Below are positions 1-10,839 of a stretch of DNA of 64,000 nt, piece after piece. The translations under genes were made by a program, and so were the position numbers. The DNA is taken from assembly GCF_030815125.1 (NCBI RefSeq), contig NZ_JAUSWH010000002.1:124001-188000 (forward strand), written 5' to 3'. The notes below the pieces were generated by a model. It saw only the letters and a list, made by a program, of their open reading frames with translations. It made no database searches and was not told where the DNA came from. The DNA comes from Allorhizobium paknamense (GTDB lineage Bacteria; Pseudomonadota; Alphaproteobacteria; Rhizobiales; Rhizobiaceae). The first letter of the stretch is position 1. Each line of letters opens with the position of its first letter.

Positions 1-257
1 CCCTTTTTGCGGATTGGCACGAAACCGGCGGAAAGCTGATGGGCCACGGCGCCGCCCAGAATAAAGCCGCGGGCTTCCATGCCGGCGATCTTGTCGATCT
101 TCAGACCCGCATAGGGCTGCACCAGTTCATCGACAGCCCGGCGAAAGGCGCGCGGGTTGCCAAGCAGCGTGGTGATATCCCGAAAGATAATGCCGGGCTT
201 GGGATAATCGTTGATGGAGCGAATGGCGGCGGCCAGTTCGTGGGCGATAGTGGACAT
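1..257 (-). CDS. apt: Adenine phosphoribosyltransferase, 3' part cut by window edge
   Basis: Reading the minus strand from the ATG at 257 gives [17 protein letters not shown] followed by [15 protein letters not shown], the characteristic N-terminus of bacterial Apt. It continues through [14 protein letters not shown] to the window edge, so about 85 of roughly 180 residues are present and the PRPP-binding loop lies outside. The enzyme salvages adenine to AMP with PRPP in the cytoplasm. It is the last gene seen in a minus-strand series after petABC, separated from petC by a 114-bp gap that carries a terminator. It is therefore probably transcribed on its own. The identification rests on the conserved PGI-FRDIT and EARGF blocks. 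Confidence 0.9.
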   Translation of the reverse strand, partial: MSTIAHELAAAIRSINDYPKPGIIFRDITTLLGNPRAFRRAVDELVQPYAGLKIDKIAGMEARGFILGGAVAHQLSAGFVPIRKK

Positions 258-322
258 GAACGAAACTCTCAAATTCCTGTTTTTTACGCCGGACCTTATC
301 AAGAAGCACCGCCGCACCAAAG

Positions 323-347
323 AAAAAAGCGGCCCTGAGGCCGCTTT
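323..347 (-). terminator. Rho-independent terminator of petC
   Basis: A perfect 9-bp stem (AAAGCGGCC, 326-334, with GGCCGCTTT, 339-347) and a 4-nt loop. On the minus strand it runs into a T-rich tract. It lies 25 bp past the petC stop and ends the petABC message. Confidence 0.8.
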
Positions 348-371
348 CACTCGGATCTTTGAACAGGAAGC

Positions 372-1226
372 TCAATGCCCCTTGTTGGCATAGACCGATT
401 TCTTGGTGAGATAGAGCAGGGCCGAGAAAATCAGCAGGAACACCATGACCATGAAGCCGGTGCGCTTACGCTCTTCCAGATGCGGTTCCGCCGCCCACAT
501 CAGGAAGGCTGACACGTCCTTGGCGTATTGGTCGAGCGTCTGCGGGCTGCCATCGTCATAGGTCACCTGGCCGTCGGTGATCGGCTGGGCCATGGCGAGT
601 GAGGCCGCATTGGCGAAATAGGGGTTGTAATGCGTGCCTTCCGGCACCGTTACGCCCGCCGGCGGCTGCTGATAGCCGGTGATGAGCGAGTAGATATAAT
701 CCGGCCCGCCCTCCTGGTACTGCGTAAAGATATCGAAGATGAAGGTCGGAAAACCGCGCTCGATGCCGCGTGCCTTGGCCAGCAGCGACATGTCCGGCGG
801 TGCCGCGCCATTGTTGGCGGCGGCAGCGGCTTCCTGGTTGGGGAAGGGCGAGGGGAAATGATCCGAAGGCACGGCCTTGCGGGTGAACATTTCGCCCGAG
901 CCGTTCGGCCCGTCCTGCACTTCATATTCGGAGGCGAAGGCCTTGACCTGCTCTTCCGAATAGCCGAGCCCTTCCAGCGTGCGGAAGGACACGAGCTTCA
1001 TCGAGTGACAGGCCGAGCAGACTTCCTTGTAGACCTTCAGACCGCGCTGCAGCTGCGCCTTGTCATACTTGCCGAAGGGGCCGGCAAAGCTCCAGTCCAC
1101 ATTCTTTGGCTTGTGGATGGGGTAATGCGGGGTTTCACCCTCGGCATGTTCCTGGGCGATGGCAGCCGACAGTCCAAGCCCGGTGGCGAAGGCCAGGGAA
1201 AGGATGCTTGTTGCAAGCTTTTTCAT
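372..1226 (-). CDS. petC: Cytochrome c1, heme subunit of the cytochrome bc1 complex
   Basis: The 284-residue protein has a Sec signal peptide (MKKLATSILSLAF, cleavage probably after AIA at residue 24), a c-type heme site CSACH at residues 70-74 and a C-terminal membrane anchor near FMVMVFLLIFSALLYL. That is the layout of cytochrome c1, which passes electrons from the Rieske protein to soluble or membrane cytochrome c on the periplasmic side. I chose the ATG at 1226 because GAGGA precedes it and the signal peptide starts there. An in-frame start at 1262 would overlap petB and add a charged leader. It is third in petA-petB-petC, 25 bp behind petB. Confidence 0.95.
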   Translation of the reverse strand: MKKLATSILSLAFATGLGLSAAIAQEHAEGETPHYPIHKPKNVDWSFAGPFGKYDKAQLQRGLKVYKEVCSACHSMKLVSFRTLEGLGYSEEQVKAFASEYEVQDGPNGSGEMFTRKAVPSDHFPSPFPNQEAAAAANNGAAPPDMSLLAKARGIERGFPTFIFDIFTQYQEGGPDYIYSLITGYQQPPAGVTVPEGTHYNPYFANAASLAMAQPITDGQVTYDDGSPQTLDQYAKDVSAFLMWAAEPHLEERKRTGFMVMVFLLIFSALLYLTKKSVYANKGH

Positions 1227-1251
1227 GTTTTTATCCTCAGCCTTGGCCGTT

Positions 1252-2520
1252 TCACACTTCATGAGCCGCAGGGCGGCCTGCTTTTTCCAGAACGGCCTCG
1301 GTAATCGAGTTCGGAATGCGCCGGGGCGTTTCGAACAGGCCGAGCAGCGGCATGATCACGATGAAGAAGCCGAAATAGTAGAGCGTGCCGAACTGCGCCA
1401 TGGTGGTGTAAAGATCGGTCGGCTGCCGCGAACCCAGCCAGCCGAGCAGGATGCAATCGGCCACGAAGACCCAGAAGAACAGCTTGTACCACGGGCGGTA
1501 GACGGCGGAGCGCACCTTGGAGGTATCGAGCCAGGGCAGGAAGAAGAGCACGATGATGGCGCCGAACATGGTCAACACGCCGCCGAGCTTGGAATCGATC
1601 GGGCCGATGTTGAAGGTAATGGCGCGCAGCATGGCGTAGAAGGGCAGGAAGTACCATTCCGGCACGATATGGGCCGGGGTCTTCAGCGGGTCCGCCATGA
1701 TGTAGTTGTCGGGATGGCCGAGGAAATTCGGCATGTAGAAGACGAACCAGGCATAGCCGATCAGGAAGATGGCGACACCGAAGGCATCCTTCAGCGTGGC
1801 ATAGGGGGTGAAGGGCACCGTATCGGTCTTGGACTTTACCTCGACGCCGGTCGGGTTGGTCTGGCCGGTCACATGCAGCGCCCAGACGTGCAGGATCACC
1901 ACGCCGGCGATCATGAAGGGCAGCAGGTAATGCAGCGAGAAGAAGCGGTTCAGCGTCGGCTGGTCAACGGCAAAGCCGCCGAGCAGGAAGGTCTGGATCC
2001 ACTCGCCCACCCAGGGGAAGGCCGAGAAGAAGCCGGTGATGACGGTGGCGCCCCAGAAGGACATCTGGCCCCAGGGCAGGACATAGCCCATGAAGGCGGT
2101 GGCCATCATCAGCAGGAAGATCACCACGCCCAGCATCCACAGCACTTCGCGCGGCGCCTTGTAGGAGCCGTAGTAAAGGCCACGGGCAATATGCAGGTAG
2201 ACCGCGATGAAGAAGAAGGACGCGCCATTGGCATGCAGGTAGCGCAGCAGCCAGCCATGATTGACGTCGCGCATGATCTTCTCGACCGAATTGAAGGCGA
2301 CGCTGGTTTCGGCGGCGTAATGCATGGCCAGCACCACCCCGGTCAGGATCTGCACGACCAGCATGACCGAGAGCATGGCGCCGAAGGTATAGGCGTAGTT
2401 CAGATTGCGGGGAACCGGATAGGCGACGAAGCTGTCATAGACGAGACGCGGCAATGGCAGCCGCGAATCGATCCATCGCGTCACGCCATTGGATGGCTGG
2501 TAAGTCGAATGCCCACTCAT
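1252..2520 (-). CDS. petB: Cytochrome b of the bc1 complex
   Basis: A 422-residue polytopic membrane protein with about eight transmembrane helices. It carries the [13 protein letters not shown] quinol-oxidation-site motif, paired heme-ligand histidines in helices B and D (around [20 protein letters not shown] and [16 protein letters not shown]), and the [14 protein letters not shown] segment. It binds two b hemes and holds the Qo and Qi quinone sites of ubiquinol:cytochrome c reductase. Length and motif order fit the proteobacterial cytochrome b not fused to subunit IV. It follows petA by 11 bp and precedes petC by 25 bp, so the three are one operon. Confidence 0.96.
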   Translation of the reverse strand: MSGHSTYQPSNGVTRWIDSRLPLPRLVYDSFVAYPVPRNLNYAYTFGAMLSVMLVVQILTGVVLAMHYAAETSVAFNSVEKIMRDVNHGWLLRYLHANGASFFFIAVYLHIARGLYYGSYKAPREVLWMLGVVIFLLMMATAFMGYVLPWGQMSFWGATVITGFFSAFPWVGEWIQTFLLGGFAVDQPTLNRFFSLHYLLPFMIAGVVILHVWALHVTGQTNPTGVEVKSKTDTVPFTPYATLKDAFGVAIFLIGYAWFVFYMPNFLGHPDNYIMADPLKTPAHIVPEWYFLPFYAMLRAITFNIGPIDSKLGGVLTMFGAIIVLFFLPWLDTSKVRSAVYRPWYKLFFWVFVADCILLGWLGSRQPTDLYTTMAQFGTLYYFGFFIVIMPLLGLFETPRRIPNSITEAVLEKAGRPAAHEV

Positions 2521-2531
2521 GAAATCCCCCC

Positions 2532-3110
2532 TCAGCCGATCTTGATGACAGTATCGGACGTGAATGCGTAATTCGGAATATGCAGGTTTTCCGGCGCCGG
2601 ACCTTTGCGGATACGGCCCGCGGTGTCATAGACCGAACCATGGCAGGGACAGAACCAGCCACCATATTCACCGGCCTGACCGAGCGGCACGCAGCCGAGA
2701 TGCGTGCAGGAGCCGATCATGACGATCCAGTTTTCCTTGCCCTGACCTGCGGAACGCGCAAGGTCGGTCGCCTGGGCGCCGTCCTGGGCGTTGGCGTTGC
2801 GCGCCACCGGGTCCTTCAGTTCGGCGATCGGAACGGCCTTGGCCTCTTCCACTTCCTTTTCGGTGCGGTTGCGGATGAAGACCGGCTTGCCGCGCCACTT
2901 GACCGTCAGCGACATGCCGGGCTGCAGGGCCGAGACGTCCACTTCGATCGAGGCGAGCGCCAGCGTCGATGCATCCGGGCGCATCTGGTCGATGAAAGGC
3001 CAGGCCACGGCGGCCGCGCCGACCACGCCCGCCATGCCGGTGGCCAGATAAAGGAAATCGCGGCGAGTGGGCTCGCCCGTGCTATCGCTATGTGTATGTT
3101 GTTCGCTCAC
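2532..3110 (-). CDS. petA: Rieske iron-sulfur protein of the bc1 complex
   Basis: Translation from a GTG at 3110 gives 192 residues: a twin-arginine-type leader ([11 protein letters not shown]) that stays as the membrane anchor, a hinge, and the Rieske fold with CTHLGC and CPCHGS supplying two Cys and two His ligands to the 2Fe-2S cluster. The protein takes electrons from quinol and swings to cytochrome c1. The GTG has GAGGA about 10 nt upstream and gives the family's normal length. The in-frame ATG at 3170 would add 20 residues with no homology that I recognise. It is the first gene of petABC. Confidence 0.94.
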   Translation of the reverse strand: MSEQHTHSDSTGEPTRRDFLYLATGMAGVVGAAAVAWPFIDQMRPDASTLALASIEVDVSALQPGMSLTVKWRGKPVFIRNRTEKEVEEAKAVPIAELKDPVARNANAQDGAQATDLARSAGQGKENWIVMIGSCTHLGCVPLGQAGEYGGWFCPCHGSVYDTAGRIRKGPAPENLHIPNYAFTSDTVIKIG

Positions 3111-3525
3111 GGTCCAATGATCCTCTTCGCATGGAATGCGACCAAGCGTTGTAGCCTCCCGGGCGGTCAAATTTTCGTGCGCCGCAATGCCGCCACAGAT
3201 TCACCGCCTCCAAGCCAATTTCTACGTGCCGTTGGGAAATCTGTCCAGTCTCAAGCAGCAATCAGAGGCAACATGTCGCGGAAAAGTTTAGATATTCGCG
3301 ATAGGCGCTTTTGCCCGCATTTGCAGGGCCTTGCGCTTGATCAAAAAGCCGGTCTGTCCCAAAACTCAACAGCAGACCCCGAATTTTCTCGGAATCTGCG
3401 CAAAGGAAATCTGTCAAGTGTCAAGGACCTTGCACTGCACACTCCGGTGTTGCACTGCGATCCGAACTGGACCATGGTGGCGCCGCACGGGAGGCCGATC
3501 TGCCGGCCGGCGGGAAGGATGATGC
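3111..3525. other. Divergent intergenic region, petA / EEP gene
   Basis: 415 bp between divergent genes that must hold the petABC promoter. No gene is convincing here. The only motif I can point to is the FixK/FNR-like site at 3331-3344. Confidence 0.5.
3331..3344. promoter_or_regulatory. Candidate FixK/FNR-type box upstream of petA
   Basis: TTGCGCTTGATCAA fits the relaxed FixK-type pattern TTG(A/C)-N6-(T/G)CAA. The right half matches an FNR half-site fully and the left half only in part. It lies about 220 bp before the petA start and 180 bp before the divergent gene. Oxygen control of a bc1 operon is plausible, but a single 14-bp match is weak evidence. Confidence 0.3.
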
Positions 3526-4470
3526 ATGAGAGACGGGTTCCGGCATGGGGTGGGTGTTCTCCTTCTTGTCGCCTTTGGCATTGTCTGCCTGCGCGGCCTA
3601 ACCGGTTTCTGGCCTCCGGGTTTCATTCATAGTTTGCAACTTCATGTTGGCCTTGCCATGCTGGCCGGCGCGGGGCTGATGGCGCTGCTCCGGCGCGGGT
3701 GGCTTGCCCGTCTTGCCTTTCTGGCGGCACTGATCGTCACGGCCCAGGCGGTGTGGCTGATTGTCCGGAGCCTGCCGTCCGCCCCGGCCGTGACCGCTGA
3801 GGCCGAGCCGCTGAAGGTGCTTTCCTTCAACGTTTTGGGGGATAATCTCGAAAACGGGGCGGCGATTGCCGATTTCATCCAAGCCTCCGGCGCGGATGTC
3901 GCCTATGTCATGGAGGCCGAACCCGTGGGCCTGCATCTGGATCGCCTGAGCAAGACCTATCCCTATCGCATCGGCTGCGGCGCTCATACAGATACCTGCG
4001 ATCTGCTGCTTCTGTCGAAATATCCGCTGACCGATATCTTTGTCGGCTCCCTCAGCGATCTCAGGCGTGACCGCTTCGCCATGGCGAACATCAATGTCCG
4101 CGGTGCGCCGCTGCGATTGGTCGCGGCCCATCTGAGCAAGCCTTATTTCGACGATTATCACCTGGAGGAGACGGAGGAACTGGCCGATGTGCTGGAAGAC
4201 TTCGATGGCCCGCTGCTGCTGGCCGGGGATTTCAACGCCTCGATCCTTGCGCCCGACATGCAGCGCCTGCTGGAGCGGACCGGCTTGACCACCACGGGGC
4301 TGGAGCCCGCCACCTGGCCCATCAGGGCAGGGCGGTTTGGCGTGCCCATCGATCACATATTTATCCGCGCTCCGCTTTCCGCCCGCAGCCTCACGCGCAT
4401 ACCCTCCAATTTCGGCTCCAATCATTACGGGCTGATGGCGGATCTGCTGCTGCCGAAATCGTCACCGTAA
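3526..4470 (+). CDS. Membrane-anchored endonuclease/exonuclease/phosphatase family protein
   Basis: A 314-residue protein with two or three hydrophobic N-terminal helices (residues about 8-85), then an EEP (DNase I-like) domain: LSFNVLGDN, VAYVMEAEP, LLLAGDFNAS, PIDHIFI and the terminal SNHYGLMADL, where DNase I-type enzymes have SDH. The active domain should face the periplasm. Substrates of this family range from nucleic acid to phospholipids and cannot be told from sequence. The ATG has AAGGA 6 nt upstream. It is transcribed away from petABC and converges with the ABC exporter gene 10 bp downstream. The Asp of the terminal SDH triad is Asn here, a common variant in uncharacterised EEP proteins. 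Confidence 0.75.
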   Translation: MRDGFRHGVGVLLLVAFGIVCLRGLTGFWPPGFIHSLQLHVGLAMLAGAGLMALLRRGWLARLAFLAALIVTAQAVWLIVRSLPSAPAVTAEAEPLKVLSFNVLGDNLENGAAIADFIQASGADVAYVMEAEPVGLHLDRLSKTYPYRIGCGAHTDTCDLLLLSKYPLTDIFVGSLSDLRRDRFAMANINVRGAPLRLVAAHLSKPYFDDYHLEETEELADVLEDFDGPLLLAGDFNASILAPDMQRLLERTGLTTTGLEPATWPIRAGRFGVPIDHIFIRAPLSARSLTRIPSNFGSNHYGLMADLLLPKSSP

Positions 4471-4480
4471 CCGGAACCGA

Positions 4481-6346
<1,866 letters not shown>

Positions 6347-6360
6347 GAGGGTGATTTAAA

Positions 6361-6520
6361 GCATTTCCAGCAAAAGTGTACTCACGGTTTTGCGTGCGGA
6401 AATGCGGGAAGGGAAAAAGCATTTCCAGCAAAAGTGTACTCACGGTTTTGCGTCCGGAAATGCGCCACGGAGAAAGCATTTCCAGCAAAAGTGTATTTAC
6501 GGTCCTGAGTATGGAAAGAT
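6361..6520. repeat. Tandem array of three RIME-like palindromic units
   Basis: Three direct copies at 6361, 6419 and 6476 (spacing 58 and 57 bp) of a unit starting GCATTTCCAGCAAAAGTGTA and ending GGAAATGC. The outer stem GCATTTCC/GGAAATGC is intact in units 1 and 2 and decayed in unit 3. They fill the gap between the two ABC half-exporter genes and would be transcribed with them. Confidence 0.85.
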
Positions 6521-6540
6521 CGAAAAAAAGAGGCAGCGGA

Positions 6541-8400
6541 TTACTCCGCCGCCGCTTCCGTTTCTGTTTCCGTCTGGTCGGCCAGGAAGCCGCCGGACTG
6601 GCGGTTCCACAGATCGGCATAGATGCCGCCGTGGGAAACCAGTTGCCCGTGATTGCCGGTTTCGACGATGCGGCCCTTGTCCAGCACGATCAGCCGGTCC
6701 ATCTGGGTCAGCGTCGAGAGGCGGTGGGCGATGGCGATCACCGTCTTGCCTTCCATCAGCGAGAACAGGCTTTCCTGGATGGCGGCTTCCACTTCCGAAT
6801 CGAGCGCCGAGGTGGCTTCGTCGAGGATGAGGATCGGCGCGTTCTTCAGGAACACCCGGGCAATGGCAATGCGCTGGCGCTGGCCGCCGGAGAGTTTCAC
6901 GCCGCGTTCCCCCACCTGGGCGTCCAGACCCTTGCGGCCCTGCATGTCCACGAGGGTTTCGATGAAGTCCCAGGCATTGGCGCGCCGGGCCGCCTCGATC
7001 ACTTCCGCATCGCTTGCGTCTGGACGGCCATAGGCAATGTTGTCGCGGATCGAGCGATGGAGCAGCGAGGTATCCTGCGTCACCACGCCCACCAGAGACC
7101 GCAGGCTTTCCTGGGTGACCGTGGAAATATCCTGCCCGTCGATGGTGATGCGGCCCTTCTCGACATCGTAGAACCTGAGAAGCAGGTTCATCAGCGTCGT
7201 CTTGCCAGCACCGGAGCGGCCGACGAGACCGATCTTTTCACCCGCCTCTATGGTGAGCGAAAAGTCCTCGATCACGCCCTTTGCCTTGCCGTAATGGAAG
7301 CGCACCTGCTCATAGCGGATTTCGCCGCGCGGGGCGGTGAGCGCCTTGGCGGCGGGACGGTCGGTAATGTCATGCGGCTTGGTCATCATCTCCATGCCGT
7401 CATAGACGGTGCCGATGTTTTCGAAGAGGGCCGAGACTTCCCACATGATCCATTGCGACATGCCGTTGACGCGCATGGCAAGGCCGATGGCGACAGCAAT
7501 CGAGCCGACCTCGATCGAGGCATGCAGCCAGAACCAGATGGAAAGCGCACCCACCGCAAACAGCACAAGGCAGTTATTGGCGTAGATCAGCACCTGAAAC
7601 AGGGTGATCATCCGCATCTGGCCATGCACGGCGCCCAGAAATTCGTCCATCGCGCCCTTGGCATAGGCCTCCTCGCGGCCGGTATGCGAGAAGAGCTTGA
7701 CCGTGCCGATATTGGTATAGCTGTCGACCACGCGCCCGGTCATGGAGGAGCGGGCATCGGCCTGTTCGGCGGAGATCTTCTGCAGGCGCGGCACGAAATA
7801 GGTGACGATGCCGATATAGATCAGCAGCCAGACGACGATCGGCACCACCAGACGCAGGTCCGCCGCGGCAATGATGACGATCATGGTGACGAAATAGGTG
7901 GTGACATAGACAAAGACGTCCAGCACCTTCATGGCCACTTCCCGCACGGCCAGCGAGGTCTGCATGACCTTGGTGGAGACCCGGCCCGCAAACTCATTGG
8001 CAAAAAAGGTCATGGAGTGGCGCAGCAGATAGCGATGCATCTGCCAGCGGGCAATCATCGGGAAATTGCCCATCAGCGTCTGATGCATCACCATGGAATT
8101 GAAGGTGGCGACCAGCGGCAGGGCAATCAGCACCACGAAGCCCATGCCGAACAGCTTCCAGCCATCCGTTTGCAGGAAGGTGGCGCGGTCGGCATGGGAG
8201 AGCCAATCAACGATATCGCCCAGAAAGCGGAACAGCATGACCTCGCCCAGTGCGATCAGGGCGCTCATGCTGGCCATCAGCACCAGCCAGAAGGCCACGG
8301 GACGGGTGTAATGCCACATGAAACGCACCAACCCGGCGGGCGGCGTCTGCGGCTCTTCCGCAGGATAGGCGTTCACGCGACGTTCAAACCAGGAAAACAT
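6541..8400 (-). CDS. ABC half-exporter (membrane domain plus ATPase), first of a tandem pair
   Basis: From the ATG at 8400 (GGAG 6 nt upstream) the protein has 619 residues, almost the same as its neighbour at 4481-6346. It starts MFSWFERRVNAYP, has six membrane helices, and an ATPase domain with GRSGAGKTTL, LSGGQRQRIAIAR, ILILDEATSALD and AIAHRLSTL. All catalytic motifs are canonical, so it could form a working homodimer, or a heterodimer with its paralogue. A longer in-frame start at 8550 adds 50 residues without family features and was rejected. The tail is acidic (QTETETEAAAE). It probably leads a two-gene operon. Cargo cannot be predicted. Confidence 0.9.
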   Translation of the reverse strand: MFSWFERRVNAYPAEEPQTPPAGLVRFMWHYTRPVAFWLVLMASMSALIALGEVMLFRFLGDIVDWLSHADRATFLQTDGWKLFGMGFVVLIALPLVATFNSMVMHQTLMGNFPMIARWQMHRYLLRHSMTFFANEFAGRVSTKVMQTSLAVREVAMKVLDVFVYVTTYFVTMIVIIAAADLRLVVPIVVWLLIYIGIVTYFVPRLQKISAEQADARSSMTGRVVDSYTNIGTVKLFSHTGREEAYAKGAMDEFLGAVHGQMRMITLFQVLIYANNCLVLFAVGALSIWFWLHASIEVGSIAVAIGLAMRVNGMSQWIMWEVSALFENIGTVYDGMEMMTKPHDITDRPAAKALTAPRGEIRYEQVRFHYGKAKGVIEDFSLTIEAGEKIGLVGRSGAGKTTLMNLLLRFYDVEKGRITIDGQDISTVTQESLRSLVGVVTQDTSLLHRSIRDNIAYGRPDASDAEVIEAARRANAWDFIETLVDMQGRKGLDAQVGERGVKLSGGQRQRIAIARVFLKNAPILILDEATSALDSEVEAAIQESLFSLMEGKTVIAIAHRLSTLTQMDRLIVLDKGRIVETGNHGQLVSHGGIYADLWNRQSGGFLADQTETETEAAAE

Positions 8401-8861
8401 GACAGGCTCCGAACTTGAAAAGGCACCCGTCCGCCAAGCTCCAGAGAGCATCGAACAGGCGGCACCTTGTTTAACGCCGCCAAGGCCGAAATGCGCCATG
8501 AACGGCAACGCGGACTTCACCTTGGCCACGTCGGCACGCGACAGGGGCAAATCCGTGAAGGGATAGGCGGGGAAATGATCCCCGGACGTTACAGGAGAAA
8601 AGGACCGGCTTCCAAAACGCCTTCAGGCGTGGCGCACTCGATCGGGAAACCACATCGCGCGCGGGAAGCGTGTCCAAAGAATTACATTCATCCGGGCCTC
8701 CCTCGTTTGCGGTTGACAGTACGGTTTTGAATAAAGGCGTTATCGGCAAAATAAAAGCCGCAATCTGCCCGTTGTGCGGATGCCGGCAGACTGTTGCTTA
8801 TTGACAACAGCAAACGGCATAGGCTCTGGTGCGGAAACCGGAAATCGGCTACCACCGCGCC
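8401..8861. other. Divergent intergenic region, ABC exporter / trmL
   Basis: 461 bp between divergent genes. No coding stretch is convincing. TTGACA occurs at about 8714 and 8801, but neither has a clear -10 hexamer at normal spacing. A short stem CTGTTG/CAACAG lies near 8790-8809. I see no repeat element here. Confidence 0.4.
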
Positions 8862-9317
8862 ATGTCAAACCTGCGCATCGCCCTTTACCAGCCCGATATT
8901 CCCGGCAATACCGGCACGATCCTGAGATTGGCGGCCTGTCTTGGCCTTCAGGTGGATATTATCGAGCCTGCGGGCTTTGTGCTGTCCGACAAGAACCTGC
9001 GGCGGGCGGGCATGGACTATCTGGCCAGCGTCACCATGACGCGGCATGTCAACTGGAACCGTTTCGATGACTGGCGGGTTGGTGAGGGCCGAAGGCTGGT
9101 GCTGGCCTCGACCAAGGCGGCCAGTCCCTATTGGGATTTTGCTTTCCGGCCCGATGACGTGCTGCTGTTCGGACGGGAAAGCGCAGGCGTGCCGGATGAT
9201 GTGCATGACAAGGCGGATGCCCGCATCCTCATTCCCATGGTGGAGGGGCAGCGGTCCATCAATGTCGCCATGTCGGCGGCGATGATCGCGGGCGAGGCGC
9301 TGCGTCAGACGCGGTGA
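8862..9317 (+). CDS. trmL: tRNA (cytidine(34)-2'-O)-methyltransferase
   Basis: The 151-residue SPOUT-class protein begins MSNLRIALYQPDIPGNTG, the hallmark of TrmL (YibK). It carries the SAM-binding knot blocks LLFGRESAGVPDDV and ILIPMVEGQRSINVAMS. TrmL methylates the ribose of the wobble base in tRNA-Leu isoacceptors in the cytoplasm. Length equals the family norm. I used the ATG at 8862 rather than an in-frame start 33 bp upstream because conserved residues begin here. No strong Shine-Dalgarno is visible. It stands alone between the exporter pair and an orphan gene. Confidence 0.93.
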   Translation: MSNLRIALYQPDIPGNTGTILRLAACLGLQVDIIEPAGFVLSDKNLRRAGMDYLASVTMTRHVNWNRFDDWRVGEGRRLVLASTKAASPYWDFAFRPDDVLLFGRESAGVPDDVHDKADARILIPMVEGQRSINVAMSAAMIAGEALRQTR

Positions 9318-9515
9318 TTTCGCCTCATCTGCATTTCGTCAAAGAAGTGTAGCGCAATCTGATGTAATCTCATCCTGATTATCGCGATCCGCCGCGGCAG
9401 ACGTCGCGGTCCTTCTGCGGGTCGGTTGTGTTGTTTGCGTGAATCCTGTTTTATAGGTTGCATATTTGCTGATCCGATTTTATGTTGCAGCGCAGCAAAA
9501 TACGGGGAGAAAAGC

Positions 9516-10823
9516 ATGTTCGATACAGCCTTCACCTTCGGCCTGACCCAATTTGCCCGAAGCCTGTCCTTTCCGGAGCGGCTGCAGAATCGCCCCTTTC
9601 GTAACGCGGCGCTGGAGCCCTGGCGCTGGCGCAATACGGGCCTCGATGCGCTGTTTTACGATATCAAGGCGCTGACGGCGGAAGAAACCTTCTACATCAG
9701 CGACAGCCTGGCGGCGGAAGGGCTGATCATGATCGTGCCGCCGAGCGGCCAGGGCATGCTGACGCTATGCGACAGCCTGGATGAATATCTGTTGCGCGGT
9801 GGCCGTCAGGTCCGGGCGCTGGCGGTGGCCGGTATTGGCGGTTCCGCCATTGGGGCCGCGGCTTTTGCCCGCAATATCGCCAATGCGCTGGATGCGCCGG
9901 TGGCGGCTGTGGTTTCCGGCTATGGGCTGGGCGACGTGGTGACGGAGGCCATGGGCGGGCTGTTCTTCTTCGGCCCGCTCGGCTTTCTGCGCAACAGTTT
10001 CGAAGCCATCGACGACATGGTCGGTCGCCCGCAATTCGGTGCCTATCACCGCCGCATGGCCGCGATGGGTGAGCCCCGGCGCGCCAGCCTCGACGCCGAT
10101 ACGGTAGAGGCCTTGCTTGGCCATGAAAGCCTGCGTTTTGACGTGATCGCCACTCATTCCAAGGGTAGCCGCACGGTGTCCGAGGCGCTTTCCGCTTTGG
10201 AAAAGGCCGATCCGGCCCGGCTGGCCGACCGGCTTGGCCATAGCCTGATCGTCACCTTCGGCGCCCGCGCCGCCCTTCCGGCGGCAGTGCCCCCGGCGCT
10301 GGCGGTGATGGGAGAGCTGGACTGGTATGGCGAGATCAATTCCAGCACCGGCGCGGCGAGCCTGACGCGGGTTGCGCTGTCTGGCCACTCCACCAACACC
10401 GATGTTCCGGGCGCCTTGCGGGTGACGGCGTTGATGCGGGAGATTCTGGCCTCACGCAGCAGCACGGAAGAGGTGGAGGAAACCGTTTCTGCCGCCGTGA
10501 TCGACTTGCCTGTCGTTGCGGCTGAACCCGTTGCCGAAGTGGTCGAGCCCGAGCCTGTGCAACAGGACGCCGCTCAGGAGGATGCAAAGCCAGCGGAGAC
10601 GCCCGAAGCGGTTGTCGAGGCTGAAGCCGCGCCGGTGATCAGCCAGGCAGCGGAGCCTGAACCCGAACCCGTGTTGGAGGCCATCGCCGCCGTAGCTGAG
10701 GTAGAGCCCGTGCCCGCTGCCGTCGATCCGGTTGTTCCGCCTGTTGCTGCAGCCAAGCCTGTTGCAGTGCCGCCACCGGCCAAGGGGCGCGGGAAGCCTC
10801 GCTCGCCGCGTCGCAGGCGTTGA
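9516..10823 (+). CDS. Uncharacterised protein, hydrolase-like core with acidic Pro/Glu/Ala tail
   Basis: 435 residues from an ATG at 9516 with GGGGAG about 7 nt upstream. The first 320 residues look globular. They include a small hydrophobic stretch with SAIGAAAF and a segment DVIATHSKGSRTVSEAL that resembles an alpha/beta-hydrolase nucleophile elbow (x-H-S-K-G) without the leading Gly. The last 115 residues are low complexity, rich in Glu, Pro, Ala and Val, and end in the basic cluster GKPRSPRRRR. I do not recognise the family. Lipase-like activity is a guess from one motif. No signal peptide. Flanked by trmL upstream and a RIME-like repeat 16 bp downstream. Confidence 0.7.
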   Translation: MFDTAFTFGLTQFARSLSFPERLQNRPFRNAALEPWRWRNTGLDALFYDIKALTAEETFYISDSLAAEGLIMIVPPSGQGMLTLCDSLDEYLLRGGRQVRALAVAGIGGSAIGAAAFARNIANALDAPVAAVVSGYGLGDVVTEAMGGLFFFGPLGFLRNSFEAIDDMVGRPQFGAYHRRMAAMGEPRRASLDADTVEALLGHESLRFDVIATHSKGSRTVSEALSALEKADPARLADRLGHSLIVTFGARAALPAAVPPALAVMGELDWYGEINSSTGAASLTRVALSGHSTNTDVPGALRVTALMREILASRSSTEEVEETVSAAVIDLPVVAAEPVAEVVEPEPVQQDAAQEDAKPAETPEAVVEAEAAPVISQAAEPEPEPVLEAIAAVAEVEPVPAAVDPVVPPVAAAKPVAVPPPAKGRGKPRSPRRRR

Positions 10824-10839
10824 TGAAAAGGGCAAGGCT

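Noticed and set aside
1159-2571. A 470-codon plus-strand open frame opposite petB
   Set aside because: Antisense shadow of cytochrome b with a Gln/His/Glu-rich translation.
6361-6520. CRISPR array
   Set aside because: Three repeats with 57-58-bp period, but repeat and spacer are not separable, the units are palindromic RIME-like sequences found elsewhere in the window, and no cas genes occur.
6376-8418. A 680-codon plus-strand open frame opposite the first ABC half-exporter
   Set aside because: Antisense shadow. It begins inside the tandem repeat array and has no recognisable domain.
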